A DNA stretch of 64,000 nucleotides from Arabidopsis thaliana. Taxonomy: Eukaryota > Streptophyta > Magnoliopsida > Brassicales > Brassicaceae. Location: positions 15,067,001-15,131,000 of the forward strand of contig NC_003075.7 of NCBI RefSeq assembly GCF_000001735.4. Reading direction: 5' to 3'. The translations under genes were made by a program, and so were the position numbers. Shown in pieces: positions 1-12,488 of the stretch. The notes under the pieces are model-generated. The model was not told the origin of the DNA. It made no database searches and worked only from the letters and a program-made list of their open reading frames with translations. Within the stretch, counting starts at the first letter, position 1. Every line of letters begins with the position of its first letter.

Positions 1-22
1 TAATTGCAATGTCGTTAAGATC

Positions 23-30
23 TATATAAA
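23..30 (+). promoter_or_regulatory. Probable TATA box of CIPK6
   Basis: TATATAAA lies about 375 bp upstream of the CIPK6 start codon. A TATA box here would put the transcription start near position 55-60 and give a leader of about 340 nt that contains two upstream ORFs. The position is inferred from the motif alone. Confidence 0.5.
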
Positions 31-173
31 CACTACTCTTTTGCTAGCTCTTATCCGACGGCAAAAGGAGAATTAAGATTTTTAACTTTAAACGAGAGTT
101 TCGTTTATTTACTCAAAAATTTACTTCTGAAATCTCTATTTGAATTTCGGGGAAAAAAATCCTAAGTAAGGGA

Positions 174-212
174 ATGCAGAGAGATGGTCGGAGTATCGCC
201 GGTGAAGACTAA
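174..212 (+). CDS. uORF 1 in CIPK6 leader (12 codons)
   Basis: A short ORF encoding 12 residues (MQRDGRSIAGED) runs from ATG at 174 to TAA at 210-212. It is the first AUG after the predicted transcription start and overlaps the second uORF in another frame. Nothing suggests a peptide function. It could reduce scanning to downstream AUGs. Confidence 0.3.
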   Translation: MQRDGRSIAGED

Positions 213-282
213 GCTGTGTGATCGGTTTAACCGATCCGTCGGCGGCAGGAATTGCCACCGGAAACACGTCGAGGACGGGTGA
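184..282 (+). CDS. uORF 2 in CIPK6 leader (32 codons), possible conserved uORF
   Basis: ATG at 184 opens a 32-residue ORF that ends with TGA at 280-282, 117 nt before the CIPK6 ATG. Unlike typical chance uORFs in AT-rich leaders it is rich in Arg, Lys, Val and Gly. It starts MVG, as CIPK6 itself does (MVGVSPVK against MVGAKPVE), which hints at an old local duplication or chance. Its length and position fit an attenuating uORF. Conservation in other Brassicaceae was not tested. Confidence 0.4.
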   Translation: MVGVSPVKTKLCDRFNRSVGGRNCHRKHVEDG

Positions 283-399
283 TCCAGTTTTCTAAACTCT
301 CGTCTCTCGAATTCTTCGAAGATATCGAAAAACTGTAAATCTTTTTTTTCTTCTACTTTTTTACAAAATTCTCTAATCATCGTTGTAAAGTAAAAAACC

Positions 400-1725
400 A
401 TGGTCGGAGCAAAACCGGTGGAGAATGGATCTGACGGTGGTAGTAGTACGGGGCTGCTTCACGGCCGTTACGAGCTAGGGCGTCTTCTAGGTCACGGAAC
501 ATTCGCGAAGGTGTACCACGCTCGTAACATACAAACCGGAAAAAGCGTGGCGATGAAAGTCGTCGGAAAAGAGAAAGTGGTGAAAGTTGGTATGGTTGAT
601 CAGATCAAACGAGAGATCTCTGTGATGAGGATGGTGAAACATCCAAACATCGTCGAGCTTCACGAAGTCATGGCGAGTAAATCCAAGATCTATTTCGCCA
701 TGGAGCTTGTACGAGGCGGTGAGTTATTCGCTAAGGTGGCTAAAGGAAGACTACGTGAAGACGTAGCTCGTGTTTATTTCCAGCAATTGATCTCAGCCGT
801 TGATTTCTGTCATAGCCGTGGTGTTTATCACCGAGATCTGAAACCGGAGAATCTCTTGTTAGATGAAGAAGGTAATCTCAAGGTGACTGATTTTGGTCTC
901 TCTGCTTTCACTGAGCATTTGAAACAAGACGGACTTCTTCATACAACTTGTGGAACTCCGGCTTATGTTGCGCCGGAGGTTATATTGAAGAAAGGATACG
1001 ACGGAGCTAAGGCGGATCTGTGGTCTTGTGGTGTTATACTTTTTGTGCTTCTTGCTGGTTATTTGCCGTTTCAAGATGATAATCTTGTGAATATGTATAG
1101 GAAGATTTACAGAGGAGATTTCAAATGTCCTGGTTGGCTTTCTTCTGATGCTAGACGGCTTGTGACTAAGCTTCTTGATCCGAATCCGAATACGAGGATT
1201 ACTATTGAGAAGGTTATGGATTCGCCTTGGTTCAAGAAACAAGCAACGAGATCAAGAAACGAACCAGTGGCTGCCACAATCACAACCACGGAAGAGGATG
1301 TTGATTTCTTGGTGCACAAGTCGAAGGAAGAGACGGAGACGTTAAACGCGTTTCATATAATCGCGTTATCGGAAGGGTTTGATTTGTCGCCGTTGTTTGA
1401 GGAGAAGAAGAAAGAGGAGAAAAGAGAGATGAGATTCGCGACGTCTCGGCCAGCGAGTAGCGTGATTTCGAGTTTGGAAGAAGCGGCGAGAGTTGGGAAT
1501 AAGTTTGATGTGAGGAAGAGTGAGAGTAGAGTAAGGATTGAAGGTAAACAGAATGGTCGGAAAGGGAAATTGGCGGTGGAAGCGGAGATATTCGCGGTGG
1601 CTCCGTCGTTTGTTGTCGTGGAAGTGAAGAAAGATCATGGAGATACGCTTGAGTACAACAACTTCTGCAGTACTGCTCTTAGACCAGCTCTCAAGGACAT
1701 TTTCTGGACCTCTACACCTGCTTGA
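400..1725 (+). CDS. CIPK6: CBL-interacting protein kinase 6 (SnRK3 family Ser/Thr kinase)
   Basis: An intronless 441-residue kinase that works with calcineurin-B-like Ca2+ sensors at membranes, with known roles in salt, sugar and potassium-channel regulation. The kinase domain covers about residues 24-278: Gly-rich loop GHGTFAKV at 31-38, catalytic Lys53, HRD at 144-146, DFG at 164-166, an activation loop with Thr182/Thr183, and APE at 191-193. The regulatory tail holds the NAF motif at 316-318 (the autoinhibitory CBL-binding FISL module), followed by a charged stretch and the PPI region. The length is typical of the family. The start is the first ATG in a good context (ACCATGG). I recall the sequence as AT4G30960/SIP3/SnRK3.14. 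The leader carries two uORFs, so translational control is plausible. No intron or frame break is visible. Confidence 0.95.
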
Positions 1726-4700
1726 ATTTGATGAATTCTTGCGTGTTTCAAATTTTTATGTTGTAATATATATTGTTGGATTCTAGATTCGATTCGTGAT
1801 TCTTGTTTTTGATTCTTAATGTGGTATCATAGTTTGGATCGTTCAAAAAGTTGTAAGTCTTTTGTGTGTGTTTGAGTCGTGGCCGATATGTTGCGTCACG
1901 AAGCAGAGAATGTTGTGTGTGGTGTAGAATGGTGTGTTAAAGATTCCATCATCAACAAATAATAATCATGACTCTTTTAAGAATGTTAAAGAGTCAATTT
2001 TTATGCATTCATTCTCATCAAATGTCTTTTTTTTTTTTTTTGCACGTCTCTTCTTACCTTGGATTGATTAGGACATCATCTTTGTTTATGCTGGTCCAAT
2101 TTGTAGTGTCGTGTTGAATCATGTATATACTCTTCAAGATTCATGTGACTATTGTATTAACACAAGTACTTAAAAAAATTCTGCGTTTTTACTTTATTGA
2201 GTCGTTTAGCTTATGCGTTTTAAATTGGTAAGATGAGTAGTAGAATCATCAAGTTAATTCAGTCGCTAGCGATGATAGAGGGCTTGTGGAGTAAGTCGAG
2301 TTAGTAAAATCTGTCATATAACAATAGGGATATGATTAGCACAAATGTGACGACGATTGTATGATTAGTGATCAGAGTTTTTTTTTTTTTTTGAATAAAA
2401 TGATCGTGACAAGTATTCATTGATTTGTTGATTATAAATAATAGTGGAGTAGATGGATTCAGATGAGTGAATAGAATATGAAAAGTAAAAGGAAGATGAG
2501 GTGGGCAGCAAAACAAAAGTAGAAGTTACGTGATTGGGATGGATGTTTCATGAACCCGATTAATATTATATTAGTATATATCTCTCTTTTTAATAGAATT
2601 CTTAGTATAATCATATCAAACATGTGATTCATTAACGGAGATGCAAACACCAACCCATGATCTGTAACATAAAAAACGAAAAATGAATAACCATCTTTTA
2701 CTGCCACAACGTTGAAACTGTGAAGGGTTCTTTTGTTTCCATCGAAAAATAACGTGAGTTTCGATCAAAGGTCTACCCCAGTTTTAAGAAAACGTATCAG
2801 TACGAGTTTCGCCGATCTATCATTTATGTAGAACAAAATTAGAGTGTGTCAACCGTTTGTATAGCTCTCCTCGTTGCAATTTTCTTCAGTCATCTTGTAC
2901 GAGTGTAGAATTCTGCTAAACCCTTCAGATAATATCAAAATTTGCTTTCTTCATCCAAAAATATGAAACTGTCGGCCACCCAGATTATATATATAGAACT
3001 TTACAGATTAAAAGTTGTAGTTTATCTCTCATTAAAAAAAGGATTGTGGTTTATCTAAATTATAGAAAATGTGGTGTATATTTGTTTCTTTCTAAAGCTT
3101 TATTACACAAATCTTTAACTATTTTTGGTATTTAATTATGGCATACTGAAGAAATAGGAAAATCAAAGAACTTATAACTGAAACGCATTAATGTATTGAT
3201 CTATCCCATTAAAAATCATTGCACTTATCATATGTTCATCGATCGCAAGTCGGAATTCTCTTTCAGAATTACTCAGGACGAAAGTTAAGGTTTGCTTTCT
3301 GATCTTTAAGGGATAAATCAAATCATACAGTATTATTATAAAGTCGAATATGGTGAGATTGATCCACATGCGTTTTAATTATATATGTTTCATACTTTTT
3401 AGTTTTCTTTAATAAGACGAGACAATAGACATGATGAATATTGATTACCCAAAGATATATTGGCTTTGCTTCTGTCCACAGAACTAGAAGAGCTATGACA
3501 TGTGAAGACCGTTGAAGCGTTCTCCATGTGGGTTCTTATCCGTTATTCTTGGAATCCGAAGGATCCATAGAATTCAAATAGTGGCTGTTGAACAAATGAA
3601 TTCGATGCATAACAAACAGATAATATGAAACAAACAGAAGAAATATAGTTACTGTTGAATAGTGAGATTATACTAGATGAATTTGGTGCGGAACAAATGT
3701 AGAATAAGTAAATTAGAAGAAACAAGCAATGCCAAAACAAATGAAATTAACAAAAGTTGAATAGTGATTACGATCAAGAGAAAGTGGGATTTATCAAACT
3801 TTAACTAATTTTGTTTTTTATAACACTTGCGTGAGTTACGTGAGAGAATAGTAATGTAACGTTCCAAACTTCTAATCGTCCATTTACAACTCTTAACATT
3901 TTCAGTTTGCTTGCACTAATACCATATGTTTTGGTCTCATGCTTGGATCAAAACCATTAAAGCCTTCGTCGTGTAGATTAATGAGCTCTGATATGTCACA
4001 TGTGAGTGTCAATATATTGTTGGTTACTGGCGGATTGACAGTTTGACACAATTGAAGTTGCATGTTGCTAAGGCCAAAATGGTGGAAAAGAAAGACTAAA
4101 AGAGTTAGATCAGATCTTATAATACAGATTAAAAAAACAAGTGGAGTTTTGTCTTCTGTCATTGAGCTTCGGTGTAACACATTCTCAAATTGTTAATTTA
4201 TTAAAGTTCCAAGTTCCAACAAATATCTTTGGGAACAATTATAAGGAAATAATCGAGAGGATAATTTATTTAGTTTCTTAGTGGTTGAATCTCTTTAAGT
4301 TTATTCTCATTGTTACATATTGGTTGGGCTACTGTTAAACATATGCATGTGGAATCTGTGGGACTAACAGATATGATTTAGTTTAGTGATAGCAATTCGC
4401 TAAAAACAAGAATAATCAATGTCCATATATGATAGATTAGATCCAAAAAGTATGATACTTTATTTCTTATATGACGGGTTATCAAACATAACCACAAAGC
4501 TTATCGATTCTCTTTTTTATATAGATATATAAATACACGATTTGTTCATATCTTACTTTCTCCAGTATCAATTATGTTATATTCTATCGTTATTAGAAGG
4601 TTGACAAATTGGTTGTTACTTTCTCCGTCTCATGAAATTAAATATCTTAATCTTTTCACACAACGTTTTTTTTTGCAACACCTATTGTAAAAATACGAAA

Positions 4701-5196
4701 TACTTTTCTTTATGAAACAACTTTTTAACTGTGTGGTATTTACGAAAACTTCAATTAATTTGTTAGGTGATAGATTTTTATGACTATACAAACATGTTTT
4801 GGTGTCAAGTTTTATAATCAGTACTAAATTCGAATATTCGAGTACTAGTTCGGTGAGAGTTGGGGACCTTAGGGTCAGGTCAACTTCCAATACATACTTT
4901 TTCATTTAGAGTTTTAACAGAAATAAAGGCAAATGTTCTATTAATTTATAAAAGAAAATTACTAAACTAATCTAATAAAACTTGAAAATCTCAAGTGAAA
5001 AAATATCTGTCTAAAATTAACTTATGTTAGGCACTTAGGCTGGCTTTTCAAAGCGTTAGTTAGCCTGTATCTCAACTGATGTATTATTTTTTTTTAATAA
5101 GCCGATTTTTTTTCTTAAATGATATCATAATTATGTGCAATGTGATCGTTAATTATTTTAAGGGTAAACTAACAGAAATAAAATATATCTTTTTAC

Positions 5197-5268
5197 AAAA
5201 ATAACTCAAAAGAAAAGGTCAAATGCAAAATTAAAAATAACTCAAAAGAAAAGGTCAAATACAAAATT
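5197..5268. repeat. Two-copy tandem repeat, 36-bp unit
   Basis: Positions 5197-5232 and 5233-5268 are the same 36-bp sequence with one G/A difference (aaatGc against aaatAc). The copies abut exactly, so this is a simple tandem duplication, probably from replication slippage. Confidence 0.85.
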
Positions 5269-5463
5269 ACCAACCTAAACGTTGGGACTTCAGAGACTAA
5301 TATCCATATTTGGGCCCGAATATTGGGCTATAATCTAATTGAGTAAATTGAGCAACCTTCAGATTTGTAACTGGATCGTTCATGGGTGTGGATATATAGT
5401 TGGAAGGATAAACCAATAAGCAATAAGGCCACAACGTAAATCCGAGTTAATCGACCGACTAAC

Positions 5464-5511
5464 TTTGATTTTGGGTCTGTTGATACATACGTTTGATTTT
5501 GGGTCTGTTGA
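5464..5511. repeat. Direct repeat, 20-bp unit, 28-bp period
   Basis: The 20-mer TTTGATTTTGGGTCTGTTGA occurs at 5464-5483 and again at 5492-5511, separated by 8 bp. Together with the repeat at 5197 it marks a slippage-prone segment. No function is evident. Confidence 0.8.
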
Positions 5512-7694
5512 ACACTGTACAAACAAGTATGTTTGTGAGACACATGTGATCATGTGATACAGTTTGATTAGTCCACTAAAATATTACTACTCAATACATT
5601 TCGAAATTATATATAGAGAGTGAGACATACCAAGGTACAAGTGATAAATGTTTGTGAAAGAACACAAAAGGGAAATAAAACGTGGACAAATGAGATGTAG
5701 ATAAGTGCAGAGTCTAAGACTTCTAAAAAAAAAAAGTGAAATAGCTTTTGAGTTTTCATAGGTTTTAAAATTCGAGATGTCCCTATGGTTTTTCTTATTT
5801 CCCATCATCATCCTACATTTTTTTTTCTAGTTGTTTTTTTTTTTTTTTTTTTTTCTGTGTACAACGCCATAATTATTTTCCTTAGTGAAGACAAAAAAAA
5901 ATTCACGTGCGAAAGAATCCAAGGAGTACTTACTTGTGCTATTGGACTCACTGCATAATGTTTATAGAAGCATGACGGATCCCTAATCCAGTGTTTATCA
6001 TGATACTAAGGAAAATATAAATTTACTGATACTCATAATAAGCATAATGCTTTCATAAATGATAACTCACATTTTTTTTATTAATAATATGATATGTAGT
6101 GACCTAATGATTTTTCTGTTTATAGTTTAAATGAAAATATATAAATTTACTGATTTTATATGATTTATGAGTCGATCAATCAAATTAGTCAATTGCTAAC
6201 TTTGCTTAGCTAACCACAAGTTGTGCACTGTATATGTGCTCTCATTATAGCTATTATTGTTCAAGTCGACAAAATGATTAATAGAGCTTCGTTTATCTAT
6301 ATTTTAAGCAGAGGTTAGTACAAGAATTTTGTCACTTGATTTGATGGTAGTTTTAGATTTCCAACATTTGAAAGTTTACTAGTACTTTTTACTCCTCTAC
6401 ATTTAGATAATGTTGGTGACAAATCACTAAAGTCATTTACGTGATTTTTTTTATTTAAAATATTGAATGGCAGAATCATGTCACTAGTCCAGGATTCTAC
6501 GATTTCAAAACTAAAATTCTTTTCGTTTTGTTTTACAGTACTATAGTTGTAAAAGTATACGGAAGATGTCTAAATGGGAATCTAAAACCTGAAAAATAAG
6601 GATCAGATAATACTAATAAAGTAATACTAAGTACTAACCCATAGTAATTAGTGAAACTGTACAATGTACAATGTACCAATGCCATTAATGATTTCAGTAT
6701 AAAATATCTTTCTGAGTTAGTGGAATTGTTTTTCACTAGCATCAATTTACCTGACGTAATTAGTTAATTAAGAAAAGACATGTATGATGTATGTACTAAC
6801 AGACAATAAAAAAAAGACTCATCATGATTAGTGTCCAAAAAGGAAATTCGAAACCTGACCCAATCAAGAAAGAACAACCCTTTAAAATACCTACTCTAAG
6901 ATGGCCTTGGTAGAAATTCTATCAGGCCTCTTTTTCTTCTAAGAGTAAAATGGTAAACCGATTCGAGCGAATATTACATAATACATATATTTCCTTCACT
7001 CAAACCATTTTACAAGTTCTAAATAATTTCAGTTTTAATGCTATCTAGTATCTAGTATCTAGCTAACACGTGATTGTTCTTTCTTACTTCATCTTTTGAT
7101 CCTTGATTCTTTTTTCGCTCCATGATCTGTTATCCTTTCTTGGTAAATCATCAACCTCATTTTCATTTTGCAGCCAAGTAGCCACCAGAAGTAAACTTTG
7201 ATTCATTCGATAAGTAATACAAAACGTTATTGTTGGTTCACTCTATAAAATCGAATCAAACTAAACTTTGATTTATACGCTCATGCCTACTTCCCAATCA
7301 TTTCTTACCTCTTTCACTGTAACCGCAAAAACAAAAACATTAAAACCTATATCCTCCTCCGTCAAACCTTTTGCTTACAGAATCAATGTTAAATCAAATT
7401 AATAGGAAATAAAAGTAGGTCTGAATTTTATTGGACATACAGTATTAAGTATTTTTTCGTCGGCTGTGTTACACACGCGCCACCCTCTGAAACCCGACTT
7501 TAATGAAGTTAATTAAACACCCACTCACTGTAAGACACGTGTAGAAATCTTCTAAACCCTTTTTTGACAAAACATCATGTCTCTCCATTTTGGAAAGGAA
7601 AAACGAAAGATTAAAGAAATTAAAAGAAGGAAAAAAACCACAATCTCCGTCAATCTTTGAACCCTTTTCTCGCTCCTATCTACCATCCTCTCTC

Positions 7695-7703
7695 TTTATA
7701 TAT
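7695..7703 (+). promoter_or_regulatory. Probable TATA box of MIR156B
   Basis: TTTATATAT follows a CT-rich stretch about 250 bp upstream of the miR156 stem. Transcription would start near 7730, which fits a Pol II primary microRNA transcript. Motif evidence only. Confidence 0.55.
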
Positions 7704-7755
7704 CGACTGTTTCGCCATTAGAGTCTATTCAAAGAAGTCGAAAACACACACCCTT

Positions 7756-7809
7756 ATGGCCTTATCTAACAACCAAATCTCCGAGAATTGGAATTTGAAA
7801 GATCAGTGA
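7756..7809 (+). CDS. Small ORF at the 5' end of pri-miR156b (17 codons), miPEP candidate
   Basis: The first ATG after the predicted transcription start opens a 17-residue ORF (MALSNNQISENWNLKDQ) ending in TGA at 7807-7809, about 90 nt before the hairpin. Several plant primary microRNA transcripts encode short regulatory peptides (miPEPs) in this position. Here it is only a positional candidate. Confidence 0.3.
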   Translation: MALSNNQISENWNLKDQ

Positions 7810-7899
7810 ATTTCTTAACTTTTTTTTATTAGGGTTTTGGAGAGATCTGTGAGAAGAAAGTTGAGTTCTTAATCCATCTAGGTTTTTTTGAATTAGTTG

Positions 7900-8085
7900 C
7901 TAGAAGAGGGAGAGATGGTGATTGAGGAATGCAACAGAGAAAACTGACAGAAGAGAGTGAGCACATGCAGGCACTGTTATGTGTCTATAACTTTGCGTGT
8001 GCGTGCTCACCTCTCTTTCTGTCAGTTGCCTATCTCTGCCTGCTTGACCTCTCTCTCTCTCTCTCTCTCTCAAATTTGGCTTAGA
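7900..8085 (+). ncRNA. MIR156B: MIR156B precursor hairpin (miR156)
   Basis: The 5' arm carries mature miR156, TGACAGAAGAGAGTGAGCAC, exactly at 7945-7964. The 3' arm carries the complementary star strand at 8005-8026 (GCTCACCTCTCTTTCTGTCA and two more bases). The loop between them is about 40 nt. Lower-stem pairing extends outward: GA-rich sequence near 7904-7915 faces a CT repeat at 8049-8070. miR156 targets SPL transcription factors and holds plants in the juvenile phase. The loop sequence and the neighbouring CIPK6 gene identify the MIR156B locus (AT4G30972) from memory. The primary transcript probably runs from about 7730 to beyond 10 kb with splicing. Its 3' end cannot be set from sequence. 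Confidence 0.95.
8049..8070 (+). repeat. (CT)11 microsatellite in the MIR156B lower stem
   Basis: Eleven CT units lie in the 3' arm of the precursor. They can pair with the GA-rich 5' arm in several registers, so repeat length may vary without destroying the mature miRNA duplex. Confidence 0.9.
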
Positions 8086-10027
8086 CATTTCTTTCTTTGA
8101 TCGCTTCTTATCATCTCGTCTGTTGTGCACTTTTGCTAGTGATGTGTATATGACAAATGCGTTTTGATAATAATTAGTTGTGTGTTTTTCTATGTTATGT
8201 GGAAGTGGGTGCTTGCTTACGCATAAGAATGTTTGTTTTAAGGCTTTTTTTTTAGAAGTTTGGTGGAGATAAGCTCAGATTTCTATAGTTGGGTTTATAA
8301 TACTAATAAATGTAATTTGGTTAAGTGTGCTGTAATGTTGAATTCTTCTAGTGCGATCTAGGGAAAGCGCGAGTTTTGATGATCATGAACCCCAACCGGT
8401 ACACATTCTTCTCAAGATTTAATTTTCTATCTAATTGATTGTCTCTTTGTCTCATTTTTTTTTCCTTATAAAGTTTTTTCATGTTGAAATTCTCTGATGA
8501 TCTTAACTGCTACATGCGAGTGAACCATAAATTATGTTTTCGTCTTCTATCAGAAACTAGAAGTGGCTTTCAGGTTTCACCAGAAGCCATTATGATGGAA
8601 TTGGTGTATGATGATTGTTGTTCGGTTCTATTTCATGTATACCCTAGTTGAGTACTGTTTCAATGGAAACATGAGTTTTTTTCTCTGAGCAAGTTGGTAA
8701 TGAAACACTGAATCCAGCTGTTTGGTCTTAAAAGGTCTTTGATCTATAATTTCCTTTTTTGTGTTAGGTTTGTACGGATTAATGCTAGTTGGCATTGAAG
8801 TCTACCTTGGAATTAATGTTATTTGGTAGTAGGTAGACATTCACTAACTTGGTTTCTTTGCAAGTTGAGATCCAAAAGAAAAATTGAACCCTATACCTAA
8901 TGCTCTCTATTATCCGTTTTTTTCTTGCAAGTTTCTTCATTGTCGCTTTTGAAATTGATGAATAGTGATTTTTCTAAGTCTGCTTTGATTACTAATTGCA
9001 TTATATAATCTGTTCAAGCAAATGCATGAGTTGGTGTTTTGTTTTTCTTTCAGAATGTTGGCTTTATGTTGTTCCTGTTCCATAAATGAGTAATGAGAGT
9101 TTGCTTATATTGTGTACTGTGTAGTGTCAATGCATAAATGAGAAAAGTCTTTGCGTTTGAGTTTGAAGAAATCAAATTGTGAATAGGTTTCTTGGTACTA
9201 GTATCTAATGTGCTTCACCCTGAAGTCCACAAATGAAGTCGTGATATAGATAACAACGGAGATGAATAATTGCTAAAATGTTATTTTTTCTACTGAAATG
9301 GTTGATCTTAATTAAGTTGCTTAATTGGTGTTATATCATCTGATTTTATTCTTTGTTGGTTTGATCTCTAGCTTTGATGTCTAAGTGCATGCACAATGTC
9401 TTCAAATAAGTTTATCAAGTGCTTGTAATCTAAATTTGCAATGATTATGAGTCAAAACATTCAAGTCTGCAAAGTCCGTGTGTGTGTGTGTCTGCTGAAA
9501 CCATATTGTAAATTTGCTTAAGTACCAGAATTGGTGTCTAAGGGCTTCACACTGAAATCATTCTTTGAAGTCATAAAACAGATAACAAATGGGGAGACAC
9601 ATGGCTTTTGGTGAGTTTGAGTGAGCAATTAAACTTCAGGTGAAGTGGGATAGAGCTATAGAGATGATTCTGTTCATAAACTGTTTGAAAGAATCTAAAT
9701 TATATTTTGGTTTGATTTAGAGTATCATGTAGTCATCACTAGGGACTGAATGTAGAAGCAAATTTTATCATAACTCTGATATCATGTGATCTGCATCATC
9801 TGATGTGTTAGGCTACTATGTTGTTTTCTTTTATTTGGATGTTAAGCTATACTGATTATTTGATAGATAAACTGAAAGACGTATTATTATGATTAAGTGC
9901 ATTGGTATGCGTTTAGGTAACTCTAGAGACAGTTATACCATGAACATGATATTGTATTGTGGATTTTACGACAACAGTCTGAAAATCAATAATAACAACC
10001 TCATTTTGTGTTCTATTGCTTTTGCAG

Positions 10028-10102
10028 AAAGATGATATCAAATATCATGTGGGAAGACATTTCAAGGATATATCTAATTCAAGGTTTATCGGAAGTGTAC
10101 AG
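10028..10102 (+). ncRNA. MIR156B: Candidate downstream exon of pri-miR156b
   Basis: A 75-nt segment is bounded by a good acceptor (tttttgcag, ending at 10027) and a donor (gtaaac from 10103). It contains no long ORF. It lies 2 kb downstream of the hairpin, where a spliced primary microRNA exon could be. The intervening 1.9 kb looks intronic (T-rich, no ORF). This is a splice-signal inference only. Confidence 0.3.
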
Positions 10103-12488
10103 GTAAACCAATTAAGTCACTTTACATGAGCCTTCTAGCTTGTTGATCGTGGAGAAACATCTATTTTAATTAGTACTCTGTTTGTTTACATAATTTGCGT
10201 TATACGTTTGTCATTGTTCATTAAATTTCACATTTTAAGAGTTTATGGTGGTTTATAATGTATAGATACTTACACATTTGTAAGCATGGTGGATTAAGTG
10301 GCTAGACAAGGAGCCAAAGATTGGCAAAATCACTATGATCAGAATCCACAGATGCACCAGCACTTCCTCTCGTCTCTTTGCATATCATATAAACCGAGAA
10401 CATTTCTCAGGTATTTCGTCTCTACATTTTTAGGCAAGAACTTGATTCATGTTGATGCATGGTGTCAGTCAAAAGGTGTGTGTGTGTTGTGCTCTCCAAT
10501 TGATGTGTCTCCCATTTTGTTTCATTTGGGTTTTTAATCCACATTATATGCTAGAACCTGTAACCAAGCTTATTGATCAGGACTTAATTTAATCATCTTA
10601 TATGGTGAGTTACAGTTCTAGCATCTACTTGTTTCATGTATTGTTTAGTCAAGAACTTGATTCAACTTGATTCATCTGACTGTAAGATCGAGATATCAAA
10701 AGGGGTAAAATAAGTAACAACGCAGCCCATATCCAACATTACCATATATTGTTCATCGATATTACTATTTTTGCCCTAGGTCTATTAAGCTAAACCAGTT
10801 CATGCGTTTTCTCTAATCTATTCCTTTGAAACAACATATTTTAATGGGGTAATAGATTGTTATCTTTACATATGTTATTGTATGAACTAATTTTTGCATG
10901 TCAATCATGTTGGTAGCATCTTTTCCTAAGCTTAAATTTAAGGGTCAGGAAATGAGAATCTACTGTTGATCGGTAGATACAGATTTGTTTTGAATCAATG
11001 CTTTAAATCTAGTTGGTTCTGATAGTTTGTGTTAGTACATTGTATGGTTTCTCCAATTAATGTACTACGTTTGTTTCACCTAGAATTTGTTTTGCTCTTT
11101 TCCAATTTTTTAAATAGAATTATTGATTGATCTTACAAATAAATTTTTAAATTGAGAGATTATGTGTCGAATTGAACAAATAATCACCAAACTAATTAGT
11201 AATTTGAGCTGGATATGTAGTTTAGTAGTTCGAATTAGTGTCCTTTTGTGATCATCCCAATTTAAATTTGAGAAAATTTATGTGGTTGAAAAGAAAACTT
11301 GATGTTGACCCGTTTAAACAATGGGGGTGTTGGATGTATCTTATATACTTTCTACACTATTAAAAAAAAGTCACTGAGAAACTAACTATTGGAGCCTTAT
11401 TTAGGAGCCGAGAGGTTAGGTTTTGGGATCTGGTTACAATCGTACTGTAAAAAATGAGAAAAATGAATGGGTGTGGTGCGGAGTTAGTAGCCACCCACTC
11501 CTTTAGTCAAATTGTGTCCCAGACTATTGTACTTGTAAGCCTAATACTTCCAAACTTCGCCGTAATTTATTTCCCACATGCTTTTGGCCCAAAATAAATT
11601 CATTTTTTGTACTTGAAGTCAAAACTCAAACCTCATGCCAAAGCAATAAAAAGAAGAGACTCTACAACGAAATGATATATTATATTTTCCTCTGTTTCAA
11701 TTCAGACTATTTTTTTTCGATCGTGGTAGAAAACATTCTGACGGTTTGAACATGTAAACGTTTGAGGTCGTTGGTATATATGGAAATGGTTTATATCTTA
11801 TATGTTTTCTCGGTCCTTGCTGTTTATTTTTGTGCTTATAAGATAAATTAAGATCATGTTATTTCGTTTATAGTAGTAGGTCATAGTAGAGGTATACCAT
11901 ACAAATTCACTCTACAAAACTCTTAACCACCTAAAATGATCCTGACTAGGTGTTCTAAACGTTAGATGCTACTCTAAGCCCCTGCTGCATATATAGTGAT
12001 TTTCTTGAACACTACTAGGAAGATTTATATGAGATCTTACCGCTGACCACATTGGCGATTGACAATAAATTTCTTCAGTATGTGAGTATATAAAACGGTG
12101 AAATTAAGCCTGCTTAAGTGTTACATTCCTGTGTTGTGTAGATTTAGAAACTTAAGCATAACGAGTTTTAAACAAACTCTTTGGCCTAAATGATCATCAT
12201 TGACGACATTTGTTAGACCAGACCGGTTCTGTGATAGAAAATTTAAGGATATAACTTTATAAACCAAAAAAAAAAAAACATGATAACATGAGTGTGCTTA
12301 TGGGTGGTTTGTAGTAGGTAAAGACAGAAAACCAAAGTGTACGCAAATACGGTGTCGTATCCGAAAACACGACCTTATTCTTTCTAAACTTTGACCAAAA
12401 CCACCTATCCCACTTGTCTTTGTCTTCTAAACTTTTTTCTCTCTTTCCCACCCAAAAAAGGGAAAATGAAATGGACAAATGGCCGTTA
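10103..12488. other. Intergenic region between MIR156B and LRL2
   Basis: AT-rich sequence without a supportable gene. The left part may be pri-miR156b 3' sequence and the last 200-300 bp are the 3' UTR of the minus-strand LRL2 gene. An open frame at about 10298-10537 has no ATG start and resembles nothing I know. Confidence 0.5.

Larger units (their letters stand above)
1726..7690. other. Long AT-rich intergenic region
   Basis: About 6 kb between CIPK6 and MIR156B. I see the CIPK6 3' UTR at the left edge, many poly(T)/poly(A) runs (for example 2031-2041 and 5836-5853) and two short tandem repeats listed separately. No convincing gene of either strand is present: the short ORFs are low-complexity and lack family motifs. 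The last 0.7 kb before 7690 should contain the MIR156B promoter. Confidence 0.6.

Noticed and set aside
859-1242. 127-codon minus-strand ORF inside CIPK6
   Set aside because: Antisense to the kinase domain, with no independent support.
1726-7690. Possible transposon in the long gap
   Set aside because: I looked for terminal repeats, reverse transcriptase or transposase motifs and saw none, only short tandem repeats and homopolymer runs.
10298-10537. 79-codon open frame downstream of MIR156B
   Set aside because: It has no ATG at its start, no similarity to a known family, and lies in what looks like pri-miRNA or intergenic sequence.
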